From NCBI GenBank assembly GCA_013400115.1, contig VXBP01010266.1:124001-188000 (forward strand): a stretch of 64,000 nt of DNA, read 5' to 3'. This document shows, in pieces, positions 1 to 12,700 of the stretch; the stretch's first letter is position 1; every line of letters begins with the position of its first letter. The notes below the pieces were generated by a model, which was given only the letters and a program-made list of their open reading frames with translations, searched no databases and was not told the origin of the DNA. Both the position numbers and the translations under genes were made by a program. This stretch comes from Rhinopomastus cyanomelas (Eukaryota > Chordata > Aves > Bucerotiformes > Rhinopomastidae).

Positions 1-394
1 TAACGTTCACTGGCATCAAGCCTTACATTATTGCAAGTAACACAGTTCCCTTCATATTCAGCATTTAATTGCAATCAATGAGTTTTCTGGGGTCTTTGAC
101 AGTTTTTTTTTCCCCCTTCCACACCAAAGTAATTCCAACAAATCACAGTGCAGCTGTTGGAAAAGGCCTTCTGTACTTCCTACGTGGTTCCCATGTCATC
201 ACTGTGCTACTGATGGCATTTAAAGACATTCTGTTGATCAGGCCAGAAGATATCTGTAGATGAGGTTGTAGTACCTTCAATTCAGAAAATCCAGATGAGA
301 CTGTCAGAATAAAACAGACACCCGTGACCTCCAATCAACCCCTCATAACCAGGTGAACTGAAGTAGTAGTAAAGTGCCTTTTTTTTGTCGTGAT
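1..394 (-). other. IL1R1: IL1R1 3' UTR (partial)
   Basis: This is the sequence directly downstream of the IL1R1 stop codon on the minus strand. I see no AATAAA on the minus strand here, so the poly(A) site should lie beyond the left edge. No repeat is recognised, and the short ORFs in this stretch are not supported as genes. Confidence 0.75.
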
Positions 395-771
395 TTAGGG
401 TGAATGAAAGTTCTTTGGTATCAGCTGTAATCCTGATGAAGATATGCTTTTCCTGGATGGCATGTGGTAGCGCACTTTCTTCCAAAATCTGGTACTTGCT
501 GAGCGAGACCTCTCTGAGAAGTCCCCTTTCCATCGGATAGAACCGTGCTTTTGCTTAACGTACTGGATGGATTCTGGCAGGGCTGCATAATCTTGGATTT
601 TGTCAAGTTCAATGAGAATGACTTTGATGCCATCTTGGATAAGAGCATTATACATGGCGAGCTGCTTTTCAGACATATTTTCTAGAGCACTGTAGCAAGA
701 GGGTTCTGGGATGAGAATAATTATCACTCTTCTACTCTGACGGATTTTTTCATCAGCAACACTGATCACAG
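395..771 (-). CDS. IL1R1: IL1R1 terminal coding exon (second half of TIR domain and tail)
   Basis: The acceptor TTCTTGCAG precedes 771 and the exon begins in phase 1. It encodes residues 434-558, ending HSP-stop with TAA at 397-395. Landmarks are SRRVIIIL, the strongly conserved QDGIKVILIELDKIQDY segment, KQKHGSIRW and TRFWKKVRYHMP. The tail after the TIR domain is about 18 residues and serine-rich at first (SISSSG). Confidence 0.97.
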
Positions 772-3700
772 CTGCAAGAAAATAAAAGTTGTACAAAATC
801 ATGTTACATGTCTTTATTTCTTTCACCCAACATGTTGCAGTAGTTTCACTCTACATTTGAGCCGTCTCGCGCTTTACCTCACAAACAGGGACAGGATAAG
901 AGCATGCAAACCCTTACACTGGATTAACCAAGCACAGATTGTCACCCAATCAGACTATTCTTGTTTTGCACAAACACAGAAGAGCCACCAAGTGTCAGCT
1001 ACTTACCTTGCTAATGCATTTTATCACCATAAGTGCAACTGCAAAACAACAAGTTCCAAACCACCTGCCTAGCTAAAACGATGACCTTTTTCCTTAAACA
1101 ACTTGTTCTGAGGTGTTTGTTACATGTCAGTGGGAAAGAAGCAATGAATCCTCCCTCCCTTCAACAACGTTCCACACAATTAATTCTGAATCATAGAATT
1201 ATAAGGGATTGGAAGGGACCTCAAAAGATCATCTAGTCCAATCCCTCTGCCACAGCAGGATCACCTAGACCAAGTCACACAGGAACACATCCAGGTGGGT
1301 CTTAAATGCCTCCAGTGAAGGAGACTCCACAACCTCCCTGGACAGCCTGTTCCAGTGCTCTGTCACCCTCACTGGGAAGAAGTTCCTTCTCATACTGATG
1401 TGGAACCTCCTGTGTTCCAGCTCACACCCATTGCCCCTTGTCCTATCATTAGATGTCATTGAGAAATCAGCAAAATATGGTAAACACCACACAAACCCCC
1501 ATAGATGTTAATCCCAGGAACAGACTGCTGCATTTTCTTCAAGCTTGAAAAAGAAAGCAGCACTTTGGAGTCACCTTATCAGGAACCCATTCCTTCTCAA
1601 ACCACTGTCAAAAGCCTTCCGATGTAAAAAGACAATCCACAAACCATATCATGCCAGTTTGTTCACAGCCATGTAAAAAAAGAACAAACAAACCCAAACC
1701 TTCTATTTAAGACTTAATAAATTTTCAGAGTAAGTCTTAAATAGAAGGTTTGGGTTTGTTTGTTCTTTTTTTACATGGCTGTGAACAAACTGAGACTGAA
1801 TAAATTTTCACAGTATTATCTTTCTGAAGACCAGGAGGATTCAAAATACTGTTGTTATTTCACCTCACACAGGCAAGCTTCGTGATCTTCAGCGTCAGAG
1901 AGAAAACTTCCACAAGGGTTTTAAAGCCTGGCAATGGTTTGGAAGAACTTCCACAGGGGACAAGAAATCACTGACAGAGCTTCTGGTAGTTTAGTATCAT
2001 TTTGCATTAAGGTTTTTCTACCTGCAGTGTCCAAGCATCTGAGGCTTGGAGCAACCTGGTCTACTGGGAGATGACTCCGCCATAGCAGGGTTGTTGGAAC
2101 GAGATGACTTTTCCAAATCAAACCATTCTGTGATTCTCTGATTATACCCTTTATTGCATCCTGCTGGTTTGACAGCAGTTCTCAGAACAAATAAAAATGA
2201 AATGAGTGGCCATCCAGTCAAATGGGACTTCAAAGCAAAAGGGTCCTTTCATACCACTGAAAAGACGATGCTGCTGCTATTAGTTGTAGTTCACAACCAC
2301 AATTTAAGCTCCTTTTGACCAAAGCTTCCTCCAGTCTCCAGATGTCTGAGCTAGCCAGACATGGAAAAATCATAGGAAAGCTCAGTAATGACAAGGGAAA
2401 GGACAAAAACAGATATCACGAGAGCACTCGGCTCTGTATTTTTAATTTTCCATCGGAAAGAGTAAAAACATCGTTGCTCATTCAGTGGTGGGAGGCATCT
2501 AGAATCACATCTGTTTGACACCCTGTTTCCGAGTCATACTTGAAGCCACAAAACTGAGTCTAATCTGTCTTCAGTCAGCTTACCTTCTCCCGGCAAATCA
2601 TCCCTCCCCAGTATGAAGAGGTTATATCCACACTGTCTTTCCAAGACTTCTGGAAGTATCTTCAGAGCAAAAATATCTGATGAATAACGACAGCTGTCTC
2701 TGTTCTTTGGATACAGAACATAAGCATCATAGATCTTCCCATCGGCAACTAAGGAGTGAGCAATAGGAGTAATATAAAAACATATTCCAAAGACACAAAA
2801 GCAAGCAAGAAAGCAAATAAATAAATTTATTTGTTTATTTATTTTATTGGGGGGGGTTTCTCCCCACTAGAATAATTATTTTATGGCCTAATCCTGGTGC
2901 TAAGCACATACTAAGCCCGAAATATTTATATAATCAAGTCTTCTAGAATTCAGCACCTTTGATCGGAACAGGTGAAGGAGACCTACAAAATTAAGTAGAT
3001 TTCAACATTGTAGTTTAACCTCAAACACATTATCTTTTCTGAAAACCTCAAGAAAGACCAACCACAGTCCCCAAGGCTAGCTCGTTGCTTTGCAAAGGAA
3101 CATGGAGACTCACTAGCACGCACAGCACAGTTAAACAAACCTACCTTTTTCACTCAGGAAAGGATGGCAGGAGTCCCGATACCACAGCACGAGATCAATT
3201 TTGAAGATCTTGTAGACAAAAAGAGTAAAAAATACTAAAAATACCAAAGACACTCCTCCTCCAATTAAGTAACCCTGTATGTTCTGAGCTGCAGCAGAGT
3301 GGAGTAAGAAAGAAAACAAAGCAAGATTACAAACTAGAACCAGAGAACAATGAAAGATTTATTAAATACTTTTTAGTCATCAAAATATGTAATTAAAAAT
3401 GTTTTAAGAAATAAGGGAATTAATAAACAAGCTTGTAAGTTTTTAATGTATGTTTTTGCAGATACTGCTAGTTGACAAGCCTACTTCTGGGGAAAAGCTA
3501 CCTTAGCAGTTTGGCAGAGGAGCCTGATCTTCAGCTGAAACACAGAGACTTCTTTCACAAAATGCTACCAAGAAAGCAAGAGTCAGAGGTGGAGAGGTGA
3601 TTTCCTGACCATGCTGTTCTCCCCAGACCAACCAGCCCCTTCCATTGTCTCTAACCTCTTAAGATCTGCTACTGAATCTGTTCATTTATTGCTCTTAATA

Positions 3701-6700
3701 GAGCTGCTGTCCTTAAACAATCTCCACAAACAGCATTTTTCAGTTTATGCACAGTAAAGGATTTCTGAGGTTATATCCCATCTCAACAATCTTCATGAAC
3801 TCGATTTATGCAGCAAGTTAGGCCTCGGAACCTGTTTAAGTTAATTACTTGTTTAAAGCGTGGCCTGTTAAAGGGAGGTTTGAGAGCAACACTTGTCAAG
3901 GGCACTTATCTGGTGACTTGCTTCTCTGCACTTCCATTTTTACATTAAAAAACCTAATATGTCTTCATAGAATCATAAGGGATTGGAAGGGACCTCAAAA
4001 GATCATCCAGTCCAATCCCCCCACCCCAGCAGGATCACCTAGACCAAGTCACACAGGAACACATCCAGGTGGGTCTTAAACGTCTCCAGAGGAGGAGACT
4101 CCACAACCCCCCTGGGCAGCCTGTTCCACTGCTCTATGACCCTCACTGGGAAGAAGTTCCTTCTGATATTGATGTGGAACCTCGTATGTTCCAGCTCACA
4201 CCCACTGGCCCTCATCCTATCACTAGATGACATCTATCACTAGATGACAAGAAGAGCCTGGCTCCATCCTCCTGACACCTACCCTTCAAATATTTATAGA
4301 CATTAATGCGGTCACCCCTCAGTCTCCTCTCCTCCAAGCTAAAGAGACCCAGCTTCCTCAGCCTTTCTTCATCAGGGAGGTGCTCCACTTCCTTCATTAT
4401 CTTTGTTACCCTACGCTGGACTCCCTCTAGAAGCTCCACATCCCTCCTGAACTGAGGGGCTCACAACTGGACACAATACTCCAGATGTGGTCCCACCAGT
4501 GCAGAGCAGAGAGGGAGATGAACCTCTCTGATCTGCTAACCACCCCGCTTCTGATCCACCCCAGGATGCTGTTGGCCCTCTTGGCCGCAAGAGCACATTG
4601 CTGGCTCATGGTCTTCCTGCTGTCCACCAGGGCCCCCAGGTCCCACTCTCATACACTGCTCTCCAACAGGTCTTAGCCTGGTATTTCAGTTTTTAAAGCT
4701 CACTTTACCTTTAAGTTCATCTACCAAAAATAAAACTTCATGCCTGCTAGCCAGCAACAGGTCAAAGTAGTCCTGAGCCTCTGAGCACAAGCCTGGGGTC
4801 TTCAAGAAGAACAGGGATACTCCCTATCGCCACGTCTGCTTGTCTAGAAGGTGACAACACATGCATATGCAATGCAAAGTCCATCCATTCAGAGGGCCAA
4901 TGGCATCCTGGCCTGCATCAGGAATNGTCACTGGAGTTTCTCCTACTATAAGTAGAATTTTTTTTCCTGCCAATCTAAGCCCATTTTTTGTCAATGAAGA
5001 ATGAGCAACCAGGTCCATGGATACATTCGTGTCCTTTTGACAGTCTGCTCCACGCTTATGTCTTTCCCCCCGGTTCCTGTACAGAATCGATCATGTTCAC
5101 TGCATTGCTACACGCGCAGTTTCCTCTGATCCAGGTGTTTAAGTGAATAAATGAAGCACAGCACTCTCCTGAGGTCTCATACGTGCTTCAAACAAATTCT
5201 AGTCTTTCACGAGCTACAACACTGAGGGAGGAATGACCAAGTATATTAAAAGTGCTGCTTCTTGACTTTTGCTAATGTGCCGGTTAAGTTCACAAAGGAA
5301 GGTCCTGAGCTACACTGCCCACCCTGCACAACCCCATATCACAAAGTCTTAGCTCTAAGCAGGGCATTATCAAACCAGCTGAGAAGTAAGCAGCCCTGGT
5401 CACCCTTTTGTCACGATGAGGTCTCTTACCCGGGCATTCCAATTTGATGTAGGCTGTTAATTGCTGAGAACCATATATGACATGACAAAAAAATTTATGA
5501 GCATAGTCCTTTACGTCCACGACTGAAATGTTGAATTTTGTTCCAGAGACAACAAGTCCATGAGGCATCCTCTCTCTGTCATTAAAAAAGGGTAAAAAGG
5601 AAACATCTGTAGAGAGACTGAAATATCAGTGCTTAATATGGGATAGATTCATACATCTACAAATATAAGAACATGGTTTGGGTTTTTCCTCTGTAAACCT
5701 AAGAAGCCAGAGAAGCAGAGCAAACATCAACCCTGTTACAAATAGCTTCATGAAGAGAGACGACTGGGCATTCTCCATACACATTGAGTTCTTGGGGTAT
5801 TTTGCTGATGGGACAGAGTGCACCAGTAGTTGTTCTGCAGACAGTAACACCACAAGGTCATGCTGCCATCCAAAGGAATCTCAACAGGCTGGAGAAATGG
5901 GCTGACAGGAACCCCATGAAGTTCAAAGCAAAATGCAAATCCTGCACCTGAGGAGGAATAACCAGTCCCCAGGTACACTGGATTGCATTTAAAAGGGTGC
6001 TATGAGCAGACCCACAGAGATGATCCTTCCCTTCTAAACAGCATTGATGAGGTCACACAACTCTTGTATGAAAGAGGACACTCTGGGGCTGGAGGGTGAA
6101 TTTTACCCACACGTTTAAATACCTGATGGGAGGAAGTGGAGAAGAGTGGGACAGGCTGCTTTCAGTAGTGCCCATTGCCAGGACAAGAGGCAATGAGCAT
6201 GAATGGAAACACTTTCCCATCTGAAATTCCATCTGAACTCTCTTTTACTGTCAGGGTGGTCAAACACTTGAACAGGTTGCCCAGAGAAGATGTGAAGTCT
6301 CCACCTGTGGAGATATTCAAAACCCAACTGGACACAGCCCTGTGCAACATGCCCTGTCTGACTCTGTTTCAACACAGGGCTTGGACTACACAATCTCAAG
6401 GTCTCTTCCAACCTAAATGATTCTGTGAATGCAAGACTACTCAAACCAGTAATAAAGGGTATTCAAACTAGTAATAACTGGTAAGTATAACCAGTAATAA
6501 CTGGTAAAGTACTTTTATGTCAAGAGAAAAATGTCCTCCAGGATGATGACAAGACACCTTTCAGAGCACACTAACAGGCTCTCCAAGCCCACAGTGGACA
6601 ATGCTGCCACAGTCAACACTGCCAACCAGCTTGGGCAATAATGACAAACACAATTCAAGAGCCAGATGACCATGGTGTCAGATGGCAACAAACATGGTGA

Positions 6701-9700
6701 TACTGCTTTTATGCCTTATGTCTATTGCCACAAGAAGCTCTGAGGTACAATGTACTGTCCTGCTCTAAGGCAGACTTACAAGTAGAAGGTGGGAGAGGCC
6801 ACAACAGGGAAGTACCTGCAAAGTGGCATTCCATTTTATATACCAAAGTGATGTCACTTTATGTACTCAAGGAAGAAAACTTGTTTTGCGTCCTGAAGAA
6901 CCAGCTTCTACTGCATCTATAACTGCCAGCAACTTCCGTCAGGGCAGCCAATACAAACTTCATCATTTTACGTGTTTAGTTTAACTTTCCTCTCAGCAAA
7001 GGAAAGAGTTACCTCCTAGATGTAAACTTCCATAATGTTGGTCATGGCTACAACGTGGCTTACTACTGGCAAATGCTCCACTAATTTAATTGCCAAGAAA
7101 TTGCTAGTCTTTTTTTTTACTAAAACACAAACATTAGGAAAAGCTTCTTCATTGAAAGGGTAGTCAGGCATTGGAACAGGCTGCCAAGGGAGGTGGTTGA
7201 TCCTGCTGTGGCAAGGGGATTGGACTAGATGATCTTTCAAGATCCCTTCCAATCCCTAATGATTCTATGATCATCCCTGGACTTGTTTAAAAGTTGTGCA
7301 GATACCGAGTTTAGTGACAGGGCTATGGAGTTTAGGGACAGGGCTTGGTACAGTTAATGGGTCAGTGGTTTGGGTTAATCGTTAGACACTATGATCTTAA
7401 AGGTCTTCTCCAACCTAAATGAGTCTGTGATTCTATGATTATTATTGTAATTAGATTCACTTATCTGATAGTGGATAATGTTCTTAGAATTTCTGATCCC
7501 CACTAGAACTTGCACAGTGTGTATTTTGCACATGGCACGGGAAAATGACCAGGCAAAGCAGTGACTAGAAATGGAGGTCGCTTCCAAGCAAGACAAAAAT
7601 CTTGCAGAGAATTGCTTTGGGTTAAATACATTAAATGCTTTTCAGGAAGATGTGCTTCATAGGATCATCAAGTTGGTTTCAGAAGCTGCAGGCGTTAAAA
7701 CTTGAAACATAGCCACACAGAGCGGAACACGTGTCTTAACTGGTGAAGCTGAGAAACTTCATGCTCTAAAGAATAAAAGACTTAGTTTTGCTTTAAAGAC
7801 CATAAATTTGGGCTCTAATATTTATAGGCAAACAACTAAGTGTACAGATCAGCACAGACCAATCATGAACAGCAAAGGTCCTCTTCTCTCAAAAGAACTT
7901 CTGGTTTTACCATCTTAATTCATATTTAAATTTCCTGAACATCTATAAAAACCAAAACCTAAATGTCCTGCAAAAGGAGTTTCTGCTCTGTGCTCCTGAG
8001 GATTAGGAAGCTGTCTGTAAGTAGAGAAGAACCCATCTCACAAAAAGAAGTACGTTGGTCATGGTTTTGGAGCAGTATTAATTATCAATAACCATTGATA
8101 ATTAATGAAATTAAAGAGCAAGCTTTATTTAATTTATTAGCCAAAAGGACTGCATAAGTAAGCCTCATGAAATAGTATTTTTCTCAACAGCTTTAAAGAA
8201 GCCTACATGCCATTGCTTCTTTACATTTGTATCGGACACATCAGTATTTAGAACAAAATTACTGTTCTTAATAATCTTATCGCTTCGAAGAGCACTCAGT
8301 GTAGATTTCTAACGAGTTTTCCAATGAGTAGTGATATTTGGTTAGTAGTTAGCTTTATCGTGAGTTTACTGCAAATAACTTCACCCACAAATGCACTTAC
8401 AACTCAAGGACAAGAACGAATAAGGATACTCACTCATAAAACTGTTCCCTGTAGGTGCTATCAAAATAATCAACGTCATCATCATTAACTTCCCAAAATG
8501 GAATCAAGCCATTTATGCCACTCGATACGTTACACTCCATAACTACATGAGAGCCTACGAAAAAACACATTCACAGACAGCAACTGAAGGTCTTGTAACC
8601 AGGGAGATCAAGGCATTTGAGAACGGCTGGGAAAAGGAAGGACATAAAAAAACCCCACCTACCTTATAGAGTCCTTAAAAAGTCATCCAGTTGTAATCCT
8701 CATTTGGGTGTCTCCAAGACACCTGCCCTAAGTGTAGGTGTCTAAATGTTCATGTCTATCTGTGAGCCAGATGTCTAAGCTAAGAACAAGAGTTCAGCTC
8801 TGCTGACGTTCACTCGCATTAGGCGCCTGGCCCTAACCAACTGCGTGGCTCTCCAGACTCCACTGAATGCTCTCCAGGGCTCAAAACACTTGCATGTACA
8901 CAATATGGTGACACTTGAGACGTTCCCCAGCATCCTGGGCTTATAGGCAAGCTGGAGAGGGACTTTTTGTAAGGGCTCCTAGTGATATGGTAATAGCTTC
9001 AAACTAGAAGAGGATAGATTTAGATCTTGGGAAGAAATTCCTTGTATCCAGAACCTGTATTTAAGAAATTTATAAGATAGGCAATACCCAGGATATCTAT
9101 CACCCAGCAGCTCACTGCTTCACAGAAGACTAGTATCTGAAGCAACTTAGTACCCTAGAATGAGGAACAAAATCCAGATTGTCGACAGGGAAGGGGTACA
9201 GAGAACATCCAGAAGAGGAAAAAACTACTGAACTGGTTAACTGCTAATTGTCCTAACACATTACACACATATTAACATATTTAACAGACACCGAGGACAT
9301 GTCAGGACACAGACACTGAAAAGTGGTGCAAAGGACAGGTGACAGAAACGTGAAAAAAAGATTTAAAGAATCCCAACACTGCTACTCAGAAGACTCCAAT
9401 ACTTGGTGCACAATTATCCCCCCTGCAAATTACTTGTGGGAATAATGTTCTCCATGTGTCTTCAGGATATCCTCAGTCCACCTGCCTATCTCTCAGTCTT
9501 GCTGCAGTCAGGGGAACTGTTTATGTGTTACTTCAGAAGGGCAGGCAGCATATTTGTTTTACTGTACATCACTGACTCCTTACATAGTCACTACTTACCA
9601 AGTTCTACTTCAATTGTATTGTTTTTTGGATAAATAAACTCTGGTCTCATCTGCTGTGGTCGTTCTAAGAGGAAAAAAAGGAGAAAAATAAAATCTTCAA

Positions 9701-12700
9701 AGAATCACAAAATCATTCAGGTTGGAAAAGAACCCTTGGAATCATCAAGTCCAACCAGCAACCTTACTCTACAAGGTCACCCCTAAAACAGATCCCCTCA
9801 ACACTACATCTAAGTGACTTTTAAACTCATCCAGAGATGGGGGCTCAACCACCAATCCGGGCAGCCCAGTCCAGGGCCTGACCACTCTCTCTGGGAAGAA
9901 TTGCTTCCTGATATCAGGCAAGAAGAGTTACACAGTTACTTCACTGATAGCTTTACAGTGGTTTTGACTGATTGCTTCATACTGTCATAGGACCACTCTT
10001 ACTACCGGTTCAAAATTTTCAGCAGAAAATATCATGGAGGGTTCTCTATCCAAATTATCCTATTGTAGCTTCAAAGTTAATATGAGGCTTTAGCTGACTT
10101 TAAAAACACTTTTAAAAAACTCAACAGTATTGATGTAACAGAAATACAACACCAGAAAACAAAAACAAAACAAAAAGATGTTGTAAACTTTGTCAGAGGA
10201 ATGGATAAAGAAAGAAAAGAGGAACAACCTCCTATATCTACCAAGGAACGGAAGGAGAATCCAGGGAATCACAGCGAGTCTGACCTCATAGAGCAAATAA
10301 TCTCAGTGGTCGTTATGCAACATTAATAGGAAAACCAAGTGACCAGGCCCAGTCAGTTTGGGTTCAAGAAAGGTAGGTCCTGCTTGACCAACCTGATTTA
10401 GAATCCATGGACCTGAAGTTTTTCCGAACCTAAATGATTCTATGATTTCATGATCAAGTGCATATCTAAGTACAAGAGCAAACAACTACACAGTTAAACC
10501 AGGCTGGAATCATACCACTCGGTGTAACTCGCTGCTAACAACCCACCATTGTTGTTATCACCTATCTAAAGGCACAAGTTTGACTTAAACTGGAAAGATG
10601 GACAATTTTTCTGATAGAGCTACTATCATGGTAGTGGTCAGGCCATCAGCAACATTCCCTACAAAGGTGCCACAACAATGATCACAGCAATAAGTGGCCA
10701 TCCTCGTAGAGTGAGACAGCCAGTTCTGGTTGTGCCGAAAAGCACCACCAAGTGCCAACAGTCACAAAGTCAAGATTTAACAACTTCACGGTGTTTATAC
10801 AGCTTGTTCAGACCTCCTCTCCCATCAGTAGAGATTCTAGTAAACTTTGTGAGCAAGTTCACTAACAGGACCACAAGCAGGTGATCTGCTATGATAGTCT
10901 CAGCAAAAATCATAGAATCCTAGAATCATTAGGGATTGGAAGGGACCTCAGAAGATCATCTAGTCCAATCCCCCTGACACAGCAGGATCACCTAGACCAA
11001 ATCACACAGGAACAGGCAGGTCTTAAATATCTTCAGAGAAGGAGACTCCATAACCTCCCTGGACAGCCTGTTCCAGTGCTCTGTCACCCTCACTGGGAAG
11101 AAGTTCCTTCTCATATCTATGTGGAACCTCCTATGTTCCAGTTTACACCCATTGCCCCTTGTCCTATCACTGGATGACATTGAGAAGAGCCTGGCTCCGT
11201 CTTCCTGACACCCACCCTTCACATATTTATAGACATCAGTGAGGTCACCCCTCAGTCTCCTCTCTCCTTGACAGCTCTCCCTCAGAAGCAATGCTCAATG
11301 GTATCAACGTGCGTTGTTGTATTTTAACATTACATTCAGAAAAAAAACAATGGAAGAAGATCCCCAACTCGAATGTCACTGAGCTGAAAAGTAGAACGCC
11401 ACATGGCTTACACCTGCACAGAAACATTTCCAGCAGAGCACTCACCTTTGACCTCCAGGCTCATGGTTCGTGACACATTGTATTGTTTCCCCATGTGTGT
11501 GTAGACCATACGGCACGTGTAGTTTCCTCTGTCTTGTACCGTCACATTGCGGATCAAGACGGCGTTTTCACGCACTGCCAAAAGAAACCGCTTGTCTTCA
11601 AGAAACCCAGGCTCACACTCCTAAACACAACAAAAATACTTATGATTCAAGGGAACTCATAGTCTGATAATGACATCAGCTACTGAACTCTACCGGCTGC
11701 TAAAACACTTGTTAAACACCGACGCTTTTGGCAGTCACAATGTGGTTTTCTATCCAAGCATCACTATGCTCTAACATGAAATCTGACGATATCTGGCTGC
11801 ATCTGTAGTTTTTAAAGGAAAGACTGCAGTGGCTTTTTTGAGTGTTGCTTTGGTTCGTTGCCTTCATTTAATAGCTTGCCTGTTGCCTACCTCAGGTGGA
11901 ATGAACACTACTACACATCTAGTGGAGCACATGAGAAGACATGTCTGCATCCCTGCTTCACCAAGGTGAGTAAGAGCTGCTGTATGCAGCACTGCCTCGC
12001 AGTATTGGGCGTTACCACCGTTCCACTGGCAATGCAAACCCAGTGTAAAACTTCCTTCATTCCCACGACTTTACAAGCAGTGTGGAATCACAGACTCTCA
12101 ACAGACAATGCATAGGTGCAGCATCAGGGTTATTTTACTTATAAATAATACAAATGTCATTTAGAATATTATAATTTATTAAATATAAATTTATAATATA
12201 ATTTTATTAATGATATAAATTGGGATTGGACTANNNNNNNATTTATAAATTAAATAATCTACTTATAAAATAAATAATTTATAATAAAAATGACGTGTAT
12301 TTAATTTATTATATATTTATAATATATATAATATTTATAGTAACACTTATGAATAATATAAATTATATCATTTATATTATTTATGCACAGGCCCATTATG
12401 AACTGTAGAACTTTGCCTTAACTCAGACAAAATGCATGCCCCTGAGCTCACACAGTTTGCAAAGCATATGAATGCCACCCATGATCCACAGACAGCACAA
12501 GCCCAATGTTCTGCAAAATTATTATGCAGAGCCTTCTATTCAAGAAAATACACAAGGTTTAAAACTTATTACCTATGTAAGATAACAAAGGATTGTTACA
12601 GATAAGTAGATTGTCACAAATCACAAACCAAATCACAATTACAACTGTTTTCCTTAAAAATGCCTCCCATGTGACCTTATGGCTGCCCCCTTATAGTAAT

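Larger units (their letters stand above)
772..2583 (-). other. IL1R1: IL1R1 last intron
   Basis: The intron separates the two TIR exons. It contains a sense-oriented CR1 (1190-1466), a perfect 62-bp inverted repeat (1655-1792) and an older antisense CR1 tail (2041-2143). Nothing is recognised at 857-1180 or 2150-2580. Confidence 0.9.
3289..5429 (-). other. IL1R1: IL1R1 intron upstream of the membrane exon
   Basis: It contains a long sense-oriented CR1 (3966-4677) and a tiny CR1 ORF2 fragment (4893-4927) next to an ambiguous base at 4926. Nothing is recognised at 3300-3960 or 4930-5430. Confidence 0.85.
5576..8433 (-). other. IL1R1: IL1R1 intron within Ig domain 3
   Basis: It contains an old antisense CR1 (5860-6428), short ACCAGT/ACTGGT repeats (6445-6506), a nested CR1 pair (7141-7442) and a 13-bp hairpin (8077-8106). 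Nothing is recognised at 6510-7140 or 7443-8076. Confidence 0.85.
9665..11445 (-). other. IL1R1: IL1R1 intron after Ig domain 2
   Basis: It contains CR1 copies at 9702-9925, 10320-10458 and 10908-11270. Nothing is recognised at 9930-10320 or 10460-10900. Confidence 0.85.
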
